Numbered from the stretch's first letter, positions 9,379 to 34,923 are shown. The stretch is DNA of 64,000 nucleotides from Telmatactis stephensoni (GCA_029948255.1 JALIZF010001710.1:372001-436000), one strand, 5' to 3'. The notes: generated from the sequence alone by a model not told the origin. Numbers and translations: made by a program.

Positions 9379-11669
9379 AGAGATCTTTCGCATAACTCTG
9401 CTCCATATGCTAATGATCTACTATAGTAGGAAACACCTACAAAATATGCAAATCACATGATTCTGAAACAGATCTGAGGCAAATAACAATAGTCGCAATT
9501 AAGTGTTTACAAAATACTCTGTTTCCAATACACATGTTCTCTGATGCCGCTTTTTCTTGGGTGGTTCTATAACAAACAATAAAATATATTTGAAAGGACT
9601 GAAAGCAGTTTACTTTAAGTGTGGATGTAATGTAATTCTGTTCTCGAGTATAAATCTGCATGCACACCTTGAGATTTTCTTTCTTCGTCGCTATCCCCAA
9701 AATCCACTGGTCTCCAGACCTTAGACGCCATCTCTAGATTAGCAATGTCAATGTATGGACAAGGGCTCTAAAAGTGCACACAATTTATAGGATTTATAGG
9801 AACGCGAAAGAATAGAGGACGCACAGGGACAAAATACTTTGTTTTCCATTGTTTAATTTATTTAGTGCTCTCTTTATAATTAGATTTGGTCAGACAAGAA
9901 CATTCTTTAAAGGAACTTGCTCTTGTGGAACCACCCCAAACATTAAAAGGCGGGTCTTGCATTGTTACTTGTATCTCGACCTACTCTTCACTGCTCCTAT
10001 AGTTTTGCATGTCAAAACAAGTGACAAACCACTACGGTAAAGTATTTGGTGCCGTTAAGTCACCGAGGTCTTTCGTGGATTTGGTGTGAGCGCTCTATAA
10101 AATTAAGTCGTCAAGCAAACAAAAGTTGTTTAATTTTTCCTTCATACGCACACGATAAAAGAAAAATAATTTGCAAGTATAGATAAGTATAGATAACTCA
10201 TCTATCAATCGGTAGTGTATGCTTTACCGACCACATGTCATTTAGTTTCTAGTCATCATGCCTAGAGGGGGTTTTCCTAGAGAGCTTCTGGAAGCTTTCT
10301 GTTGTCTGCTTACGTTGCTTACAGCAATTCCGCCGCCATACACTGACGCGTCCATTGAACTGCATGAGATCATCGAAGTTGCTTTGTACGTTTTAGTACT
10401 GCTGACGGCGATGCCGAGTCTTCCTGATAATAATTTAATGACTATCATGCAGCGACTTGATCCCACGTTCTGTGGTTTTGATTACAGAGGTAGGAATTTA
10501 TTTGTCGCTGTAGAGACTCAGAGATATCTCTTCTGGTTAAACACTGGTGAGCTACCAGAAACTTTGTCAGATGTCACCTTAAGGATATCTAGAGATTTAT
10601 CGCGACTGAACCGAAGAGGGAGGAGAAGGCAAAGAATAAGAAGATGCAAACTTAATAACGTCAACAAAGTGTTGCTGACATTTATGTGGCTAAGAAAATA
10701 CCCGTGTATAGACACTTTAGCCTTAATCTTCGATGTCAGTCCTACGACTGTCTCTACGATAATACATAGTGTTATTCCAATTTTGTGGAGATTTTTTTCG
10801 AATCAGGTTTCTTGGCATACCAATGCAGAGTGGAATGCCTTAAGAGGAACTTGGCGTTCATTCCCCGACGCAGTTGGATGCATAGACGGCACGCCCCATG
10901 AAATCTATCGACCTGAAGTGGAGCCCCAAAGGGAATTCTATAGTGGCCATCGTCATTATCATCTCATGAATACACAGTTGATTGTAGACGCTCTTGGGAA
11001 CATTGTATTTCTGCAAGCAGGTTTTCTGGGATCTATGAATGACGCTGGCAATTATATGTTAATGCAAAGAATTGGTCCTGGGACGAACTACGATATGCCT
11101 AATGGTGTAGTGCTGCTGGCAGATAAAGGATATGCTGATGTTGTACCTTTGTTAACACCCTTTCGCGCCGCCCAAATTCGGCGTTTGCCCAGGCATGACC
11201 AAATGCGTGCGAGGCGATTTAACCGCAGGATGTCGAGGTGCAGAATTATTGTAGAACACACAATTAAACATTTGAAAACCTACCGTGCAATCGGCAGCAT
11301 TTGGCGCCACCCCCGATGGTTTCAGCCAGTAGTAGTTGAGTTGTGTACATTTTTAGCTCAGAGACATGTGGTACTATTCCACGATATCAGTTGATTACAA
11401 GTTTAATTCAGTAAGTGTTGCGTGTAAAATCGTTACAAGTAACAGCTAAAAAACGTAGATTTCTAAAAGCATGTTTTTCATGGAATAACGATTGTTGAAG
11501 TCATTAGAGAAAATGTATATTGAAAACAGAGTATTTTGTAAACACTTAATTGCGACTATTGTTATTTGCCTCAGATCTGTTTCAGAATCATGTGATTTGC
11601 ATATTTTGTAGGTGTTTCCTACTATAGTAGATCATTAGCATATGGAGCAGAGTTATGCGAAAGATCTCT
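9379..11669 (+). mobile_element. PIF/Harbinger DNA transposon, 2,291 bp, 146-bp identical TIRs
   Basis: The terminal inverted repeats, 9379-9524 and 11524-11669, match base for base over 146 bp (start agagatctttcgcataactc). Removing the element with one copy of AGT (9376-9378 or 11670-11672) restores a continuous MITE end, which fixes the boundaries and the 3-bp duplication. It encodes one intact transposase at 10258-11394. The usual partner of this superfamily, a Myb/SANT-like DNA-binding protein, is not visible in the remaining space, so an active element would need it in trans. Identical TIRs imply a recent insertion. Confidence 0.92.
10258..11394 (+). CDS. PIF/Harbinger transposase (HARBI1-like DDE nuclease)
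   Basis: The 378-residue single open frame encodes the cut-and-paste transposase of the surrounding element. Residues about 135-170 form a helix-turn-helix-like segment (FDVSPTTVSTIIHSVIP). The DDE nuclease fold follows: GCIDGTPHEI with the first aspartate at residue 210, GSMNDAGNY around 262, LLADKGYAD with the second aspartate at 289, and VEHTIKHLK with the glutamate at 333. The length and motif order match domesticated HARBI1 and autonomous Harbinger transposases. ATG at 10258 was taken because it opens the frame just downstream of an AT-rich leader. The catalytic residues are all present and no stop or frameshift is seen, so it is likely functional. The TIRs on both sides show it is a transposon gene rather than a host HARBI1. 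Confidence 0.93.
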   Translation: MPRGGFPRELLEAFCCLLTLLTAIPPPYTDASIELHEIIEVALYVLVLLTAMPSLPDNNLMTIMQRLDPTFCGFDYRGRNLFVAVETQRYLFWLNTGELPETLSDVTLRISRDLSRLNRRGRRRQRIRRCKLNNVNKVLLTFMWLRKYPCIDTLALIFDVSPTTVSTIIHSVIPILWRFFSNQVSWHTNAEWNALRGTWRSFPDAVGCIDGTPHEIYRPEVEPQREFYSGHRHYHLMNTQLIVDALGNIVFLQAGFLGSMNDAGNYMLMQRIGPGTNYDMPNGVVLLADKGYADVVPLLTPFRAAQIRRLPRHDQMRARRFNRRMSRCRIIVEHTIKHLKTYRAIGSIWRHPRWFQPVVVELCTFLAQRHVVLFHDIS

Positions 11670-11867
11670 AGTTCAAACGTCGCATTTCACATGTACCGAA
11701 TTCAATGCAAATTAGTCAAATCTTTTGTTTCTACTCATTATCATCTCATTTGCATTGAATTCAGCACATGTGAGATGCGACGTTTGAACTAGGCCTAATG
11801 GTCGTGCGTCGGTCATTCACTTGACAACCTTTCATATTTGTATGACATTATCTTTGTCTATATTTTA

Positions 11868-12180
11868 GAAAATTTTAGACTAAATATGTTTGTACTCTTT
11901 TAGAAATTCAAATCCGCCACTAAAATTAGACGCACAAAATTTTCCTAAAAATATTAATAATTACTAAAGTTTTAAAAATTCTGATCCGCCACTAAAGTTA
12001 ATTAGTCACACAAAATTTCCAAAAAATATTAATAATTTCTATAGTTTTAAAAATTCTTATCCGCCACTAAAGTTAGTCGCACAAAATTTCCTAAAAATAT
12101 CAATAATTTCTATAGTTTTAAAAATTTTGATCCACCACTAAAGTTAGTCGCACAAAATTTTCCTAAAAATAGGAAACAGA
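11868..12180. repeat. Minisatellite, 4 units of 71-75 bp
   Basis: The word 'ccgccactaaa' (with one ccacc variant) recurs at 11914, 11986, 12061 and 12132. Each unit contains 'cacaaaatttcc', 'aaaaatatta' and 'tagttttaaaaatt'. It lies between the Harbinger/MITE composite and the next hairpin element. Confidence 0.85.
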
Positions 12181-12368
12181 AACGACTGACAAAAGCAAAC
12201 ATTAGAAACATGGCCTGATGTTTATTTTGTTTTGTTTTCGTTTATTATGCTTTGTTTATCACCACACAGTAACGTTCTCAACTTTTTTGTGAACCCAGCA
12301 ACTTGTATGTAGTTCATGTTGATAAATACAGAAATATATAATTGCATAATATGCCATTATATAGCTAA

Positions 12369-12603
12369 TTCAATTAACGTTGTTGCTGAAAAAAGCCTAA
12401 AGCTTTGAGAGCGGAATCAAAAATTTTTATCACCGTGACATCATTACAATAGAAACTCACTGTATGCTTGCAAATTCTTTACAACTTGGACACATATTCC
12501 TTAATTTCTCACTCAGATAGCCTACAGAGAAGTTTGTTAGTACACAAAAGATATCTGAAAGGCTTTAGCCTTTAGGCTTTTTTCAGCGACAACGTTAATT
12601 GAA
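12369..12603. mobile_element. About 235-bp inverted-repeat element
   Basis: The ends 'ttcaattaacgttgttgctg' and complement 'cagcgacaacgttaattgaa' are inverted over about 40 bp with a few mismatches, including the AAAAAAGCCTAAAG block. A target duplication is not evident. No coding content. Confidence 0.7.
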
Positions 12604-12613
12604 ATCAGGGTAG

Positions 12614-12867
12614 TAACGAGGTATATGGGATCAGGGATCAGCATTATTTGATCAGGGATCACATCAGCGTTATTTTCTGGGCTCAGGGATCAGATTTTTA
12701 GCCTTGGGATCGGGATCACTGTCTTTGGAATCGGGAGTCACAAACGTTTTTCAGGGATCACTTTTTTAAGACGGGATCAGGGATCAAAATTGCCCTTATT
12801 TTGGGGATCAAGGATCAGATTTTAAGCCCTGGGATCGCGATCACTGCAAAAACTATATACCTCGTTA
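12614..12867. repeat. GATC-dense degenerate repeat bounded by inverted TAACGAGGTATAT
   Basis: The ends taacgaggtatat and atatacctcgtta are exact inverted repeats. Between them I count 14 GATC words in about 250 bp, mostly as 'gggatcaggg' and 'gggatcac' units on a degenerate 10-20 bp period. It looks like a MITE whose interior is a degenerate minisatellite. Confidence 0.7.
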
Positions 12868-13017
12868 AATGGTACCCTGTGAAATAGCTAGTCCCGTTGT
12901 GCGTCTTTGGTCGTGGGCCCCAAGTCGTGTGTCGTGGGTAATATGATAAAAACAAATTTATGATAAATGATTTAAAACCGCGAGTAAGAGTAAATTTATC
13001 AACAGTCAGTCTCTGAA

Positions 13018-13088
13018 TACCCTGGGTACCAGAGACCCGAGAGGGATTGGGGAGACAATCCCTCTCGGGTCTCTGGTACCCAGGGTAA
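13018..13088. mobile_element. 71-bp perfect hairpin MITE with 8-bp target duplication
   Basis: Two perfectly complementary 32-bp arms (13018-13049 and 13056-13087, starting taccctgggtaccagagacc) are separated by a 6-bp loop. The direct repeat TCTCTGAA occurs immediately outside (13010-13017 and 13089-13096). An 8-bp duplication fits hAT-type transposition. It is extremely short for a transposed element. Confidence 0.8.
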
Positions 13089-13660
13089 TCTCTGAACACA
13101 GTAAAGAGAGAACTGAACGCGGTGAAGAGTTAATGTCTTGGATGAGTGTCTAGTGACGTCACGTTTTGAAACGAGAGACGGGATAGCCTGGGGACTAGCT
13201 AGGCTGGTTACTCACAAGAACTACCGAAAGGGCGGCGTCGCAGAAAAGGGAAGCATGTCATTTGAGATGAGTGTAAAGTTTTATCACTGTTGAAAAAGAG
13301 CAGATACCAACGTGACATCTCAGAGCGTTATTTTTCTAGATTGTGAACCTGCTTCTGGGCCGAAGATCTATTACTAATGCATGTATTACTGTATCTGAAT
13401 GTAGACGTCGTGAGTCTCGTGGATTCCCTGTTAATTTTCAAAGTTTGGTGAGCCTTGATTGCGTTGCATTCAGTGACAATACTCAGAAGGTCAGTGGTAC
13501 ATCGGTTTGTTGACAAATGGTCCCTGTATCTAAAGATTTAATATACATGCAAACCAATCTCACCTGGTACAACTGATATTCCTATAAAAGGATGTATAAA
13601 AATCATACTTCATACTTGAATCAGGGTACTCCGGCAAGTGAATAAAATATTGATGGTTTA

Positions 13661-13935
13661 TTTCGTTTTTGTTTTGATTATATTACTTCTATATCATTTT
13701 TGGAACATTTTTGGTACCCACGATCTTACCTAGCCTGCGTTACCCACAACGCACGACTTGGGACCCACGACGCACGAACATTAGTCAAACTCGTTAGCTT
13801 GTTTGACTAATGGTCGTGCGTCGAGGGTCTCAAGTCTTTCGTCGAGGGTCTCAAGTCGTGCGTCGTGGGTAAGGTCGTAGATAAGGTCGTAGGTATCAAA
13901 AATGTTCCAAAAATGATATAGAAGTAATGATCAAA
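13661..13935. mobile_element. Palindromic element with repeated 'cgtgcgtcg' interior
   Basis: The outer arms share 'gttttgat', 'acttctatatcatttttgga' and 'acatttttgg' in inverted orientation. The interior repeats 'gggtctcaagtc' and 'cgacttgggacccacgac'-type words on both arms around 'tttgactaatggtcgtgcgt'. A related single-sided copy lies at about 12895-12980, sharing the flank 'aaatttatgataaatgattt'. Confidence 0.6.
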
Positions 13936-13974
13936 ACAAATTTATGATAAATGATTTAAAACCCCGAAATATAG

Positions 13975-14066
13975 CTCGATGTGCTCTTTCTGACTATGAG
14001 TTTTGTGTTACCATCGTCAAAATTTGAGGGACTTGTATCCAGACTTCACGGTATGAAAGTGGCTAA
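13975..14066. mobile_element. Solo arm of the 34.5 kb MITE family, in the PSMD2 upstream region
   Basis: This block ('agctcgatgtgctctttctg' to 'tgaaagtggctaa') is homologous to one arm of the complete 409-bp element at 34512-34920. Only one arm is present here, ending about 135 bp before the PSMD2 start codon, so it is a truncated insertion in or near the promoter. Confidence 0.65.
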
Positions 14067-14199
14067 TTTACTCTCCGAAAGTTTCCGAAACAAATTTCAG
14101 TTACTTTACCCATAATGCTCCAAGGGCGTTTGTAAAGAGGAGAGGAGACTGGTGCAAGAATCTTACCCATAACCCTATTCGACTCTACAACTTTCCAAC

Positions 14200-28897
<14,698 letters not shown>

Positions 28898-29835
28898 TCG
28901 TGAACACTCACCGCTAATTTAAAACTGTGAATCGTGGTGACATCTAGTAACGTTGTCTGCTATTAATAGGCTTTGAGCGACTCTGTAACGTAATTTTCAA
29001 GGCGCTATTGTTCCCGATCCTTTTTTGTTCTCCAAAATCTGCATCTTGTACCGGAGTACTGTATTTGTACTTATTTTCGACATTTCGGAAAGCTTAAATT
29101 TTCACAAACAAATGAAAAGCGCGAGCAAATACCTGTAGTATGTATAACAATTCCGCAAGAATTATTTACACACACACATGTGGCAGTCCAGGAACCAGTA
29201 GTTATCGTAACAGATAACGTAGGCCTGTCCAGTCTAGTTAAGAAGAAGCAGTAAATTAAACACGAAATGTCCCCTAATCCAACGTCTCCACCCTCCTAAA
29301 CAGATCCAGAATCCTCTTCCACTGATCTATTGTAGTTTTTGTAATGCCTACTGCTTAGAATAAGTACAGCAGAAAGAGTAAAGAAAAGAAGAAATCTATA
29401 CAGTAAATCCCCTCAGAGATGAACACCCTCACCTCTGTTCCCCTTATAGAGGTACAGGGGTGTCTGTTTTAATTTCAAGGAGTGTTAATAAAGCTATGGA
29501 ACTTTATCGATTTCATCCTTGTTTGGGCTTGTGTGCCGATTGCATCTCATTTTGTCATAAAAGGCTTCACTCAATGTAAATGCCAAATACGTATTGTGGT
29601 ATTTTGATTTCAATCTTGTAAATAAGTCAAATATCACAGAGTAACGAGCACGCCCCTGATACTAGTGTGAACGTTCTGGATGCCATATTGCTATTGGTGC
29701 TATTGTTGGACGAACGAATCATTGTAATCGGGCACCATACATTAGAGTACCAGTACCCCAGTGGTACCTAGTTTGCTATCATTGCAATCTTTAGTCCTTG
29801 TACCGTGGCTCCTTTGCTTTGGGAGTCTATAGTTT
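28898..29835. other. PSMD2 3' region and tail-to-tail spacer
   Basis: No further gene. AATAAA at 29487-29492 is a candidate PSMD2 polyadenylation signal, giving a 3' UTR of about 600 bases. 29440-29475 resembles the minisatellite word of intron 4. Confidence 0.4.
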
Positions 29836-30182
29836 TCAAGTCTCTTGCTGTATCCATAGTACAACGAAGATGGCTAATAAAATCAGAAGGTGCTGGCTTC
29901 GACAGGAAGTACTTCCATTACAAAGATCACCCGTGCAGCAATGAACTGTACATTCGTGAACGGAGCCCAGATTTTTGCACTCTGACCTCGTGGTCCTGGT
30001 ACATTGATCTGATCGCGTGCATGTCTTTTTGAATATCTGATTCCCAGCATTCCTTTCGTCATAGGTTATCTTGAGACAATGCACACTTTTTCCAGTACAG
30101 TAAAACTCTTGTTTATGTGACATGCAGTCATCCCAGGACTTGGTGCTCAAGCATGAGTAGCAGCGGATTGCTGATACTGGAG
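29836..30182 (-). CDS. Ly6/uPAR-domain GPI-anchored protein, last exon
   Basis: The exon begins behind an acceptor (TTGGTTGTAG) in phase 2 and runs to a stop at 29836. The product has the three-finger cysteine pattern: IRCYSCLS near the start, spaced cysteines, then HCCTGDLCN. It ends in a hydrophobic tail (HLLILLAIFVVLW) typical of a GPI-attachment signal. Such proteins sit on the outer cell surface and modulate receptors or adhesion. The signal-peptide exon must lie upstream on the minus strand (beyond 30182) and was not identified, so the model is partial. It converges with PSMD2. No member-level orthology can be claimed. Confidence 0.8.
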
Positions 30183-31287
30183 CTACAACCAAGACAAAGA
30201 AAATTGATATTTATTTATTTTGATTTATTTATTTATACAATTCGCCATTATCAAGACACGGACTGGCCACAGAATAACGGGATCCCATACAATTTCTTTT
30301 TCTTTTTTCTTTTCTTTTTCTTTTTTCTTTTTTTTTCTTCTTTTTTTTTTCTTTGCCATTTATAAAGTCATCTTTCAGTGAGCTTTAATTTCAATATTGT
30401 GCATTGCTGGACCATTCCGCACTTCATTAGTACGATATTGATGAGAGGGTTTATAATCGTCAAAACTTACACGTGTATTTTATAAAAATACAAAAAATTC
30501 ATAGCAGCAAAATTACTTTGGAAATTTTTCAAAAACAAGATCGTTTTGCAGAAGAGTAGAGCTTGGATCAAACGAAAAGCATGCTCAAGCAGACAAAGTA
30601 GGGCTGTTTTTCGATAACCTTACACTTTGATTCGTCGTGAGTGTTTTTGTTTTTTTCATCGAAAGTACTTTCGTTTGGATGGAAAAAATGATGAAAACAC
30701 AGCCAAAATGTTTGAGTAAGAAGCTAAGACACATCCATCATCGTCCAACAAGGTATTCAGACGACCCAACATTGTTGGACCAACAAATGAATGTTGGATG
30801 ATGTTGGTCCAAGGTATTGAATCGGTTTAAACGGGGCTTTAGAACTCATCATTCAAACTGCGTCCCACAAATTTTTGCTTGCTCAATTGATTAGAGACTA
30901 CTAATATGCATCAAAACTGACTACTAATATGCATGCTGTAGACAACTTGAGACGGTAACATTAGGTGACTCATGCAAAACTTGTTTTGTATACTTACCGT
31001 TATACAAGAATGGACCCAAGTATAAAAACAAAAAGAGATTTATATTAGACATCTTTGCACAACAGCAGGCAACTGATTCCTTACAATATTAATTGCATGC
31101 GCCAGTCTTCTTAAGTAAAGATTTATACAGACTTGAATACCATACTTTAACTGTCAGTATGATTTCAATTGATCACTATGGTGATGAACGAGAAATATTT
31201 AATTTGGACTTAAGCCTGACATGCATGCCTAAAAAGAACGGACCCAAGTTTACATGGGCGGTTTAGTTTACACGGGCGATTACAATA
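30183..31287. other. Non-coding, T-rich tract and degraded repeats
   Basis: A (TTTTC)-rich tract occupies 30293-30357. 30730-30830 holds an inverted motif around 'ccaacattgttgg' and 'gaatgttggatgatgttgg'. No supported exon; the missing first exon of the Ly6 gene may lie in this direction. Confidence 0.4.
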
Positions 31288-31437
31288 GAGTAGATTTCGT
31301 ATGACTGTGAAAACGGCACCGCACGGTCACGACACGGTTACGACAGAAATTTCGAATGTTTTTATAGACAACACGGCACTGACACGGTCACGGCACAGCG
31401 CAATCTGTTTCACACTCATACGAAATCTGCTCTAGCG
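31288..31437. mobile_element. 150-bp inverted-repeat MITE (copies near 32054 and 42037)
   Basis: The ends 'gagtagatttcgtatgactg' and 'cactcatacgaaatctgctc' are inverted. The interior has 'cggtcacgacacgg' words and 'gaatgtttttata'. Diverged relatives occur at about 32054-32175 and 42037-42280, sharing 'gaattttgaatgtttttaya' and 'cacactcat'. Confidence 0.65.
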
Positions 31438-32416
31438 GCGACTTGAACGGTACGGTGATTAATTTACTGCGACTAATCGCGCGTGTGTAAAGGAAACAGC
31501 TGGCGATTTATACGGCATTCTTAGCGCGAACGTCTTGGCAATTTTATAAAAAGGCATTTTCGACCAGCGTTCACAACTAAAAGAGCATGTATCTCTTGAA
31601 AACAAATAGGACAAATGAAATAAAGCTAAAAACACCGATCGAAAATCCCTCTTCATAAAATCGTTGAGATGTCGCGCTAAAATCGCCGTAAAGATCGCCA
31701 CCAAATCTCGGCTGTTCACCGGTACCAATTGTTGTCGCAGTAAATTAAATCGCCGCTGTTGTCGCGCGACACAGTCGCCCGTGTAAATCGGTCTTTACTG
31801 TACTGAGAGTGGATTTCGTATACACCTATTTCAAAAGGTTGTTGTATGAGAGCTCTCAAGCCCACGCGACTAGACCGCAAAGAAGCATGGGTAGTAGCAA
31901 AACTACACATTCTTTTTGGCTTTGACGGTGTATGACGTCAGAACAAGCTGAATTTGAGTAATCGTATGGGATTTTTGTGGTTATATAACTTTAGTAATTT
32001 CTTCCCATACTCCCTTTCGGGTGAGTCGCGTAGGCTTGATACCGACAACGTTTATTGAAATAGGTATATGTGAAAACGACACAGTACGGTTCGGCAGGAA
32101 TTTTGAATGTTTTTATAAACATCACAGCACTTATACCGTCACGATATGGTACGCTCCGTTTTTTAAAAACTCATACGAACCACAGGTAGCCCAGGCTGTG
32201 CATTTGTATATGAAATGTATGGGATTTCACGAACGATCCGAATGCAGCGTTGGCTATCTGTGATGATGGTTCTAACGGACATGTATTGAACAAATGGTGT
32301 TTTTTTTTTGGACCCAAATTCCATACCCGAGACACCGTACGTGGCATTTCGATATCAGCTTTTAACTTTCAGTGTCATTTTGCATCGATTACATTCCCAT
32401 GCACTCCTTCCAGTTT

Positions 32417-32683
32417 TGGGTAGGGACGTGCCGCTGAGCCTTTCGAACCCTGACCCTGTTCCAGAGCAAAATTTCCAAAATTGATACCCTGTTCCAGAAT
32501 AAATGCCTGCCTAATGTCATTGCTTCCGGCGAAGTTGACGTGTCGTTAACCCCTTTCAGCCCGGCCTTTTAGACGAACTTTGTTAAAAGATACCCTGTTC
32601 CAGAGAGTAATTACGATTTTTATATACCCTGTTCCAGAGTAAAATCGCTGAAAACCCTACCCTGTTTGGCGGCACGTACCCGT
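32417..32683. mobile_element. Inverted-repeat element with four CCCTGTTCCAGA words
   Basis: Terminal words gggtagggacgtgccgc and gcggcacgtaccc are inverted. The interior contains CCCTGTTCCAGA four times (about 32454, 32486, 32605 and 32627), several preceded by 'ata'. No coding content. Confidence 0.6.
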
Positions 32684-33956
32684 ATAGCGAATATAGGGGA
32701 GTACCCCCCGGGATTACATTTCATTTTTTTACAGGCTCGTTGGATTACAATACAGAGAAAACAAAGGACGAAGTCAGTAAGCTTTATTTATTTCCCAAAG
32801 TACTTTACAAATCAATTCATTTCGGAAGAAAAGAATGGAAGTCATAAGGACTTTAATTTCCTTTTTCCTTCGCAGCTTTGCAATGAATGGAAAACTTCTC
32901 CTCTATCATGATTGGTTGGGAGAACATACACGCTTTCTGATTGGTTCTTAACATCTGACAATTAATTGGCTTCCCCAATGACTACAGAAAGCCAATCGAG
33001 TGCTAACGTGACATTCCATATTCAAAAGGATACAATTTGATTGGAAAAATAATATCAACTGCTTTCTGATTGCATTAGCTTTGTAGTTTTCCATTCATAC
33101 AAACCCGTAAACTCAACTCTCCGCTGAACTCACAATATTCTTTACAAATTTACAATCATCCCATTTGTCAATACAACTGAGAACTTTTAGCCCACTTAAT
33201 GTAGGGGAAATAAATATTAGATCTACCAATATGAATGTTTTTGTTGTCAGATTGAAATCTTGAAAGCAAAACTCCAGAAAGATTTGACAAACAGACTTGA
33301 AAACACGTAAATCTCGTGGTTTGTAATTTTCAAAACTCGACAACAATCATTCAAATTGATCAGCCTAGCTGGGTGAAAGGACAATATTATACTCCTATTC
33401 CATGACCTCACTGAACACCAGTAAAAAGATTGAACGTCGATCTCCACCTCCGTGGCCTGGGGAGAGTGCGTCTTTTCATTACACCGAAATAAAACGATGC
33501 GCATGCGCGAGTTTTGGAGCACGAGAGAAAAACAGAAAAGTACTGGGAGAAAAAGGCAGGCAATAGAAAATACTACAATGTCCTTAACAGTTTTTGTTGT
33601 TTTTGTTTTTACTGAGTTTTCCTTCTGCTTGTGTTGCGCCGGCAAAGTTTTCACTGCCGAATGCTTGTATTGAGGATGACCCGGGAGGCACGCATGCGTG
33701 GTAGAATTCGCCGCGGTGTCCCCTTGGTATCGACCTCGCACTCGCCCCGGCCCTACTTAAAACACACTCTAAAATCGAGGTTGGAGTACACAAAATTAGA
33801 GCAAGTGTAATTTTTTTTGTAGCACAGGAAAGGTCTTTTATTGCTTGAAGTCATTGAATTGTAAGAAAGAAAATAGAACTATAATAATAGATAATAATTT
33901 AATCTACAAAAAAGGTCAGTCATGCCCGTGATTTTACTTTACCCAGGAAAACTAAA
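32684..33956. other. Non-coding interval
   Basis: No domain-bearing frame on either strand. 32920-33060 has repeated 'tttctgattggt' words. A perfect palindromic tgcgcatgcgcg at 33498-33509 resembles an NRF-1 site and may mark an unannotated promoter. Confidence 0.4.
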
Positions 33957-34220
33957 GCCGCATCTACACACAAAAAAATTGTTTCCTTGTTCAAAAGCTG
34001 GCATGCCTGTTTAATCAAGGCAAGCGGATTTGCTCGCGTAGAGACTGAAAACAAGAAAACTTGACAAGTATTCCGGCTTACAAATTATATTTCGCGAACA
34101 AGAACTTGTTTGTCATCTACACTGGCAACTTTTTCTTGGTAATGACAACATGCCAGGGAAAACTTCTTGTTCCATTTACAATAAAACTCGTCAATGAAAG
34201 CTTGTACGTATAGATGCGGC
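33957..34220. mobile_element. 264-bp MITE with TAAA on both sides
   Basis: The ends gccgcatctacaca and tatagatgcggc are inverted. TAAA flanks both (33953-33956 and 34221-34224). Inner arms also share 'cttgttc' and 'gaaaac' words. Confidence 0.6.
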
Positions 34221-34511
34221 TAAACAGTTTTTATATAATAGTCAAATAGAAACGTTCAACAAATAAAACAATAATAATAAGGGTTTTGTAAAATCACTAT
34301 CACGAAATGTTATCGAAGGAAGGCTGTATTCCAATTTGGGGCTCGAAATCTGAATTTGCTTCTGATACACGTATTTCAATAATTGCATTATAAGAACACT
34401 CTTTTACCTCCCAATCAACAAAATCTTATGTGCTTAGAGTTCTCCATTGAAACACTTTATCCACGAGTCTACCGGGGCGCCTATTCACGAGTTATCCTTG
34501 TTCATACCTAA

Positions 34512-34920
34512 TTAGCCACTTTCATACCGTGAAGACTGGGTACGAGTCCCTCAAATTTTGACGATGGTAACACAAAAACTCACATAGCCAGAAAGAGCAC
34601 ATCGATCTTTTACAAATTACCGAAGTTTGGTGTTAATCGGATCAATATTGATTAATTTGACAGCCATTCAAAATGCTAGAATTTACAAAGAAATTATGGT
34701 TGTAGGGACGTTTGTGGACATTTGTCCCTACAACCATACATTTCTTTGTAAAATCTAGCATGTTTGAACTGCTGTATCTCTTTCAATGTATATCCGATTA
34801 ACATCAAACCTCGGGATTATATACAGCTCGATTTGCTCTTTCTTACTACGTAAGTTTTGTGTTGCCATCATCAAAGTTTAAGGGACTCGTACCCAGTCTT
34901 CACGGTATGAAAGTGGCTAA
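34512..34920. mobile_element. 409-bp full MITE with TAA target duplication
   Basis: The ends ttagccactttcataccgtg and cacggtatgaaagtggctaa are perfect inverted repeats. The arms continue for about 200 bp each, meeting near 34715 ('atggttgtagggacg' and complement). TAA flanks both sides (34509-34511 and 34921-34923), as in PIF/Harbinger MITEs. One arm of a second copy sits upstream of PSMD2 (13975-14066). Confidence 0.85.
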
Positions 34921-34923
34921 TAA

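Larger units (their letters stand above)
9371..11795. mobile_element. 131-bp MITE (TAA duplication) split by a Harbinger insertion
   Basis: The original element is ggcctagt at 9371-9378 joined to 11673-11795. Its ends are GGCCTAGTTCAAACGTCGCA and the complement ...GTTTGAACTAGGCC, and TAA flanks both sides (9368-9370 and 11796-11798), typical of PIF/Harbinger-type MITEs. The left arm is cut after 8 bp by the transposon at 9379-11669. The interior inverted copy is visible at 11673-11719 versus 11747-11795. Confidence 0.85.

Noticed and set aside
10242..10466. Minus-strand frame opposite the transposase
   Set aside because: Shadow of the well-supported plus-strand DDE transposase; no domain signal of its own.
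33247..33741. 164-codon minus-strand frame with a hydrophobic stretch
   Set aside because: Considered as the missing Ly6 signal exon. It has no suitable donor in phase 2 after a signal peptide and no domain resemblance.
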